From positions 1-18,486 of the forward strand of contig CACANV010000005.1 of NCBI GenBank assembly GCA_902533955.1: a stretch of DNA of 18,486 nt, read 5' to 3'. A model generated the notes under the pieces. It had not been told where the DNA came from. It saw only the letters and a program-made list of their open reading frames with translations, and did no database searches. This DNA comes from an uncultured Pelagibacteraceae bacterium (GTDB taxonomy: Bacteria > Pseudomonadota > Alphaproteobacteria > Pelagibacterales > Pelagibacteraceae). Positions 17,184 through 18,486 of this stretch are shown piece after piece (within the stretch, counting starts at the first letter, position 1; each line of letters begins with the position of its first letter). The translations under genes and the position numbers were made by a program.

Positions 17184-17792
17184 TTAGATTTCTCCTAAAC
17201 TTTTTCTGTTTTTAAACGCTGAAATTAAAGTTCCATCATCTAAGCTTTCAATTTCTCCTCCAATAGGTAAACCTTGTGCAAGTTTTGAAACTTTAATATT
17301 TATATTTTTTAAACTATCTTGAATATAAAATGCAGTTGTTTGACCTTCAACAGTTGCACTAGTAGCTAATATAACTTCTTCGATACTATTTTTTTTTACT
17401 CTTTCAATTAAAGAATTTATAAGTAGATCTTCTTTTTTTTGAGAACTAGAGTTTGATAGAGTTCCACCTAAAATATGAAAGTAACCTTGAAATATACTAG
17501 AACTTTCAATAGCCCATTGGTCAGCTATATTCTCAACCACGCAAATCTTATTATATTTTTTTGAAACATTTTCGCAATTATCACATGCGGATAAATTAGA
17601 TTTTAAAGTACCACAAATTTTACATCTTATTACATTTTTATAAACTTCTGCTAGAGTTTTTGTTAGTGGTTTCATAATTTCTTGCCTGTTATTAATCATC
17701 TTTAAAATTATTCTTTTGGCAGACTTGGGTCCTAAACCAGGTAGTTTGGATATTAGCTTAATCAAATTATCAATTTCAGAAATATTCTGCAT
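17184..17792 (-). CDS. recR: Recombination protein RecR
   Basis: A 202-residue protein that works with RecO (and RecF) to load RecA on single-stranded gaps protected by SSB. The N-terminal helix-hairpin-helix contains LISKLPGLGPKSAKRI (13-28). The four-cysteine zinc finger is C57, C60, C70, C73, followed by the Toprim domain with ICVVENIADQWAIE. Later blocks YFHILGGTLS and LATSATVEGQTTAFY are typical. Length equals E. coli RecR (201) from the ATG at 17792. An upstream ATG at 17834 would add 14 residues and overlap ybaB; I rejected it. The chosen start lies 4 nt past the ybaB stop. It is the last gene of dnaX-ybaB-recR and converges on glcB. Confidence 0.96.
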   Translation of the reverse strand: MQNISEIDNLIKLISKLPGLGPKSAKRIILKMINNRQEIMKPLTKTLAEVYKNVIRCKICGTLKSNLSACDNCENVSKKYNKICVVENIADQWAIESSSIFQGYFHILGGTLSNSSSQKKEDLLINSLIERVKKNSIEEVILATSATVEGQTTAFYIQDSLKNINIKVSKLAQGLPIGGEIESLDDGTLISAFKNRKSLGEI

Positions 17793-17796
17793 CAAA

Positions 17797-18117
17797 TTAT
17801 AATGGCCACTTAAATCCAGGAATACCAAAGCCACCCGTTGCTTTTGAAATTTCTTCTGAAGTTTTTGTTTTTAAATGATTTTTTGCATTATTGTGAGCTG
17901 CCAATATCAAATCCTGAATAATACCTTTATCTTCCTTTAAAATTTCATCATTTATATATAAATTAATCATTTCACCATCACCATTTAAAGTAACTTTAAC
18001 CGCTTCACCTGCGGAGGAACCTTCAGCTTCAATTTTTTTTATTTTGTCTTGGCTTTCTTTCATTTTTATCTCTAACTCCTTAGCCTTATCCAAAATCTTA
18101 CTAAAATCATTCATCAT
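17797..18117 (-). CDS. YbaB/EbfC family nucleoid-associated protein
   Basis: A 106-residue protein of the YbaB/EbfC family, small dimeric DNA-binding proteins bound to the nucleoid, with proposed roles in transcription control and a link to RecR/RecF repair. The N-terminal helix (about 5-30, KILDKAKELEIKMKES) is followed by beta strands with VKVTLNGDGEMINLYIND, then helices DLILAAHNNAK. A glycine-rich C-terminus reads GGFGIPGFKWPL. Two start codons in tandem (ATGATG at 18112-18117) overlap the dnaX stop. Purines GAAAGAAG lie just upstream, a weak SD-like run. The dnaX-ybaB-recR order is conserved across bacteria. Confidence 0.94.
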   Translation of the reverse strand: MMNDFSKILDKAKELEIKMKESQDKIKKIEAEGSSAGEAVKVTLNGDGEMINLYINDEILKEDKGIIQDLILAAHNNAKNHLKTKTSEEISKATGGFGIPGFKWPL

Positions 18118-18486
18118 TATCTTCTTTCAATTTTATATCTATTAACTCAGCATCAGGTAAAGCTTGTAAAATTTTTTTGTATGTTGAATTTTTTTTTGCT
18201 TTTTCAAATAGATTTTTTCTTTTTATTTCATATTCTTGTTTTTTAGAAATTTCACCCTCCTTCTTTGAAAGAGATATAATCCATCTTTTTTTTGTCCATT
18301 CATATAATTTACCAGATAAATTTTTAATAAAATCTTTTTCTAACTTTTCATTAAAAGCAATTTCAATTCTACCTTCATTAAATGTTACAAGATTAACATT
18401 ATTCTCTAACTCATATTTAAGTCTTATCTCTTTTTTGCTATTACATAAGTCTATCAAATTTTCGAAGCTTCTTATTTTATCTTCAT
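18107..18486 (-). CDS. dnaX: DNA polymerase III subunit gamma/tau, C-terminal part (partial)
   Basis: The 3' end of dnaX; the frame is open to the right edge, so about 125 residues are visible and the ATPase part is outside the window. The sequence resembles the C-terminal domain of alphaproteobacterial tau, which contacts the polymerase alpha subunit. The pattern starts with FENLIDLCNSKKE, continues with NEGRIEIAFNEKL, and includes the family motif LYEWTKKRWIISLS, followed by a basic helix and LPDAELIDIKLKED. Tau organises the replisome and the clamp loader. The TGA stop overlaps the tandem ATG of ybaB by 11 nt, coupling their translation. Whether a shorter gamma form is made cannot be seen here. 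Confidence 0.92.
   Translation of the reverse strand, partial: EDKIRSFENLIDLCNSKKEIRLKYELENNVNLVTFNEGRIEIAFNEKLEKDFIKNLSGKLYEWTKKRWIISLSKKEGEISKKQEYEIKRKNLFEKAKKNSTYKKILQALPDAELIDIKLKEDNDE

Noticed and set aside
17793..17834. 14-residue N-terminal extension of RecR
   Set aside because: Overlaps ybaB and exceeds the family length; the ATG at 17792 gives the normal 202 residues.
18107..18486. Complete small gene starting with TTG at 18457
   Set aside because: The frame stays open through the right edge and matches the DnaX C-terminus, so it is a partial dnaX.

Overview
The window reads as a stretch of chromosome from a SAR11-clade alphaproteobacterium (Pelagibacterales). The protein-coding part is extremely AT-rich, genes are separated by a few bases or overlap, and the gene neighbourhoods are typical of Alphaproteobacteria: lysC-ispG-prfA-prmC-DUF4167 with divergent ubiG, argJ divergent from secA, and dnaX-ybaB-recR. 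The 16S gene carries G at 1636, inside the classical 806R priming site, which is the mismatch known for SAR11. No mobile element, phage gene, CRISPR array or toxin-antitoxin pair is visible.

Layout. Positions 1-2600 hold an rRNA operon on the minus strand, transcribed right to left: promoter (about 2566-2593), structured leader, 16S rRNA (903-2378), tRNA-Ile(GAU), tRNA-Ala(UGC) and the first ~490 nt of 23S rRNA, which runs off the left edge. A 21-nt inverted repeat brackets 16S and looks like the RNase III-type processing stem. Positions 2660-3961 (+) encode a membrane-anchored M23 metallopeptidase of the MepM/Csd3 type. Positions 3992-8590 (-) form a tight operon lysC-ispG-prfA-prmC-DUF4167 (aspartate-family amino acids, isoprenoids, translation termination and its methylase). 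ubiG (+, 8661-9389, ubiquinone synthesis) is divergent from lysC across a 70-bp region with overlapping promoter-like sequences. Positions 9386-11154 (-) hold argJ and a DUF1178 zinc-ribbon gene. secA (+, 11214-13724) converges on accA (-, 13719-14822). Then come a ~210-bp leader region, glcB (malate synthase G, +, 15032-17182), and recR, ybaB/ebfC and the 3' end of dnaX on the minus strand to the right edge.

How the genes work together: almost all are core housekeeping genes for ribosomes, translation termination, secretion, cell wall remodelling, fatty acid, isoprenoid, quinone, lysine/threonine/methionine and arginine synthesis, the glyoxylate cycle and DNA repair. I see no new multi-gene system.

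The points most worth a second look are the glcB leader and the AccA tail. The leader has a perfect Shine-Dalgarno sequence feeding a small ORF that ends 11 nt before glcB, and no recognisable glycine riboswitch, although one is reported there in SAR11. AccA carries an unusual C-terminal hydrophobic tail that looks like a membrane anchor. Most other starts in the window lack a Shine-Dalgarno sequence although the 16S anti-SD is intact.
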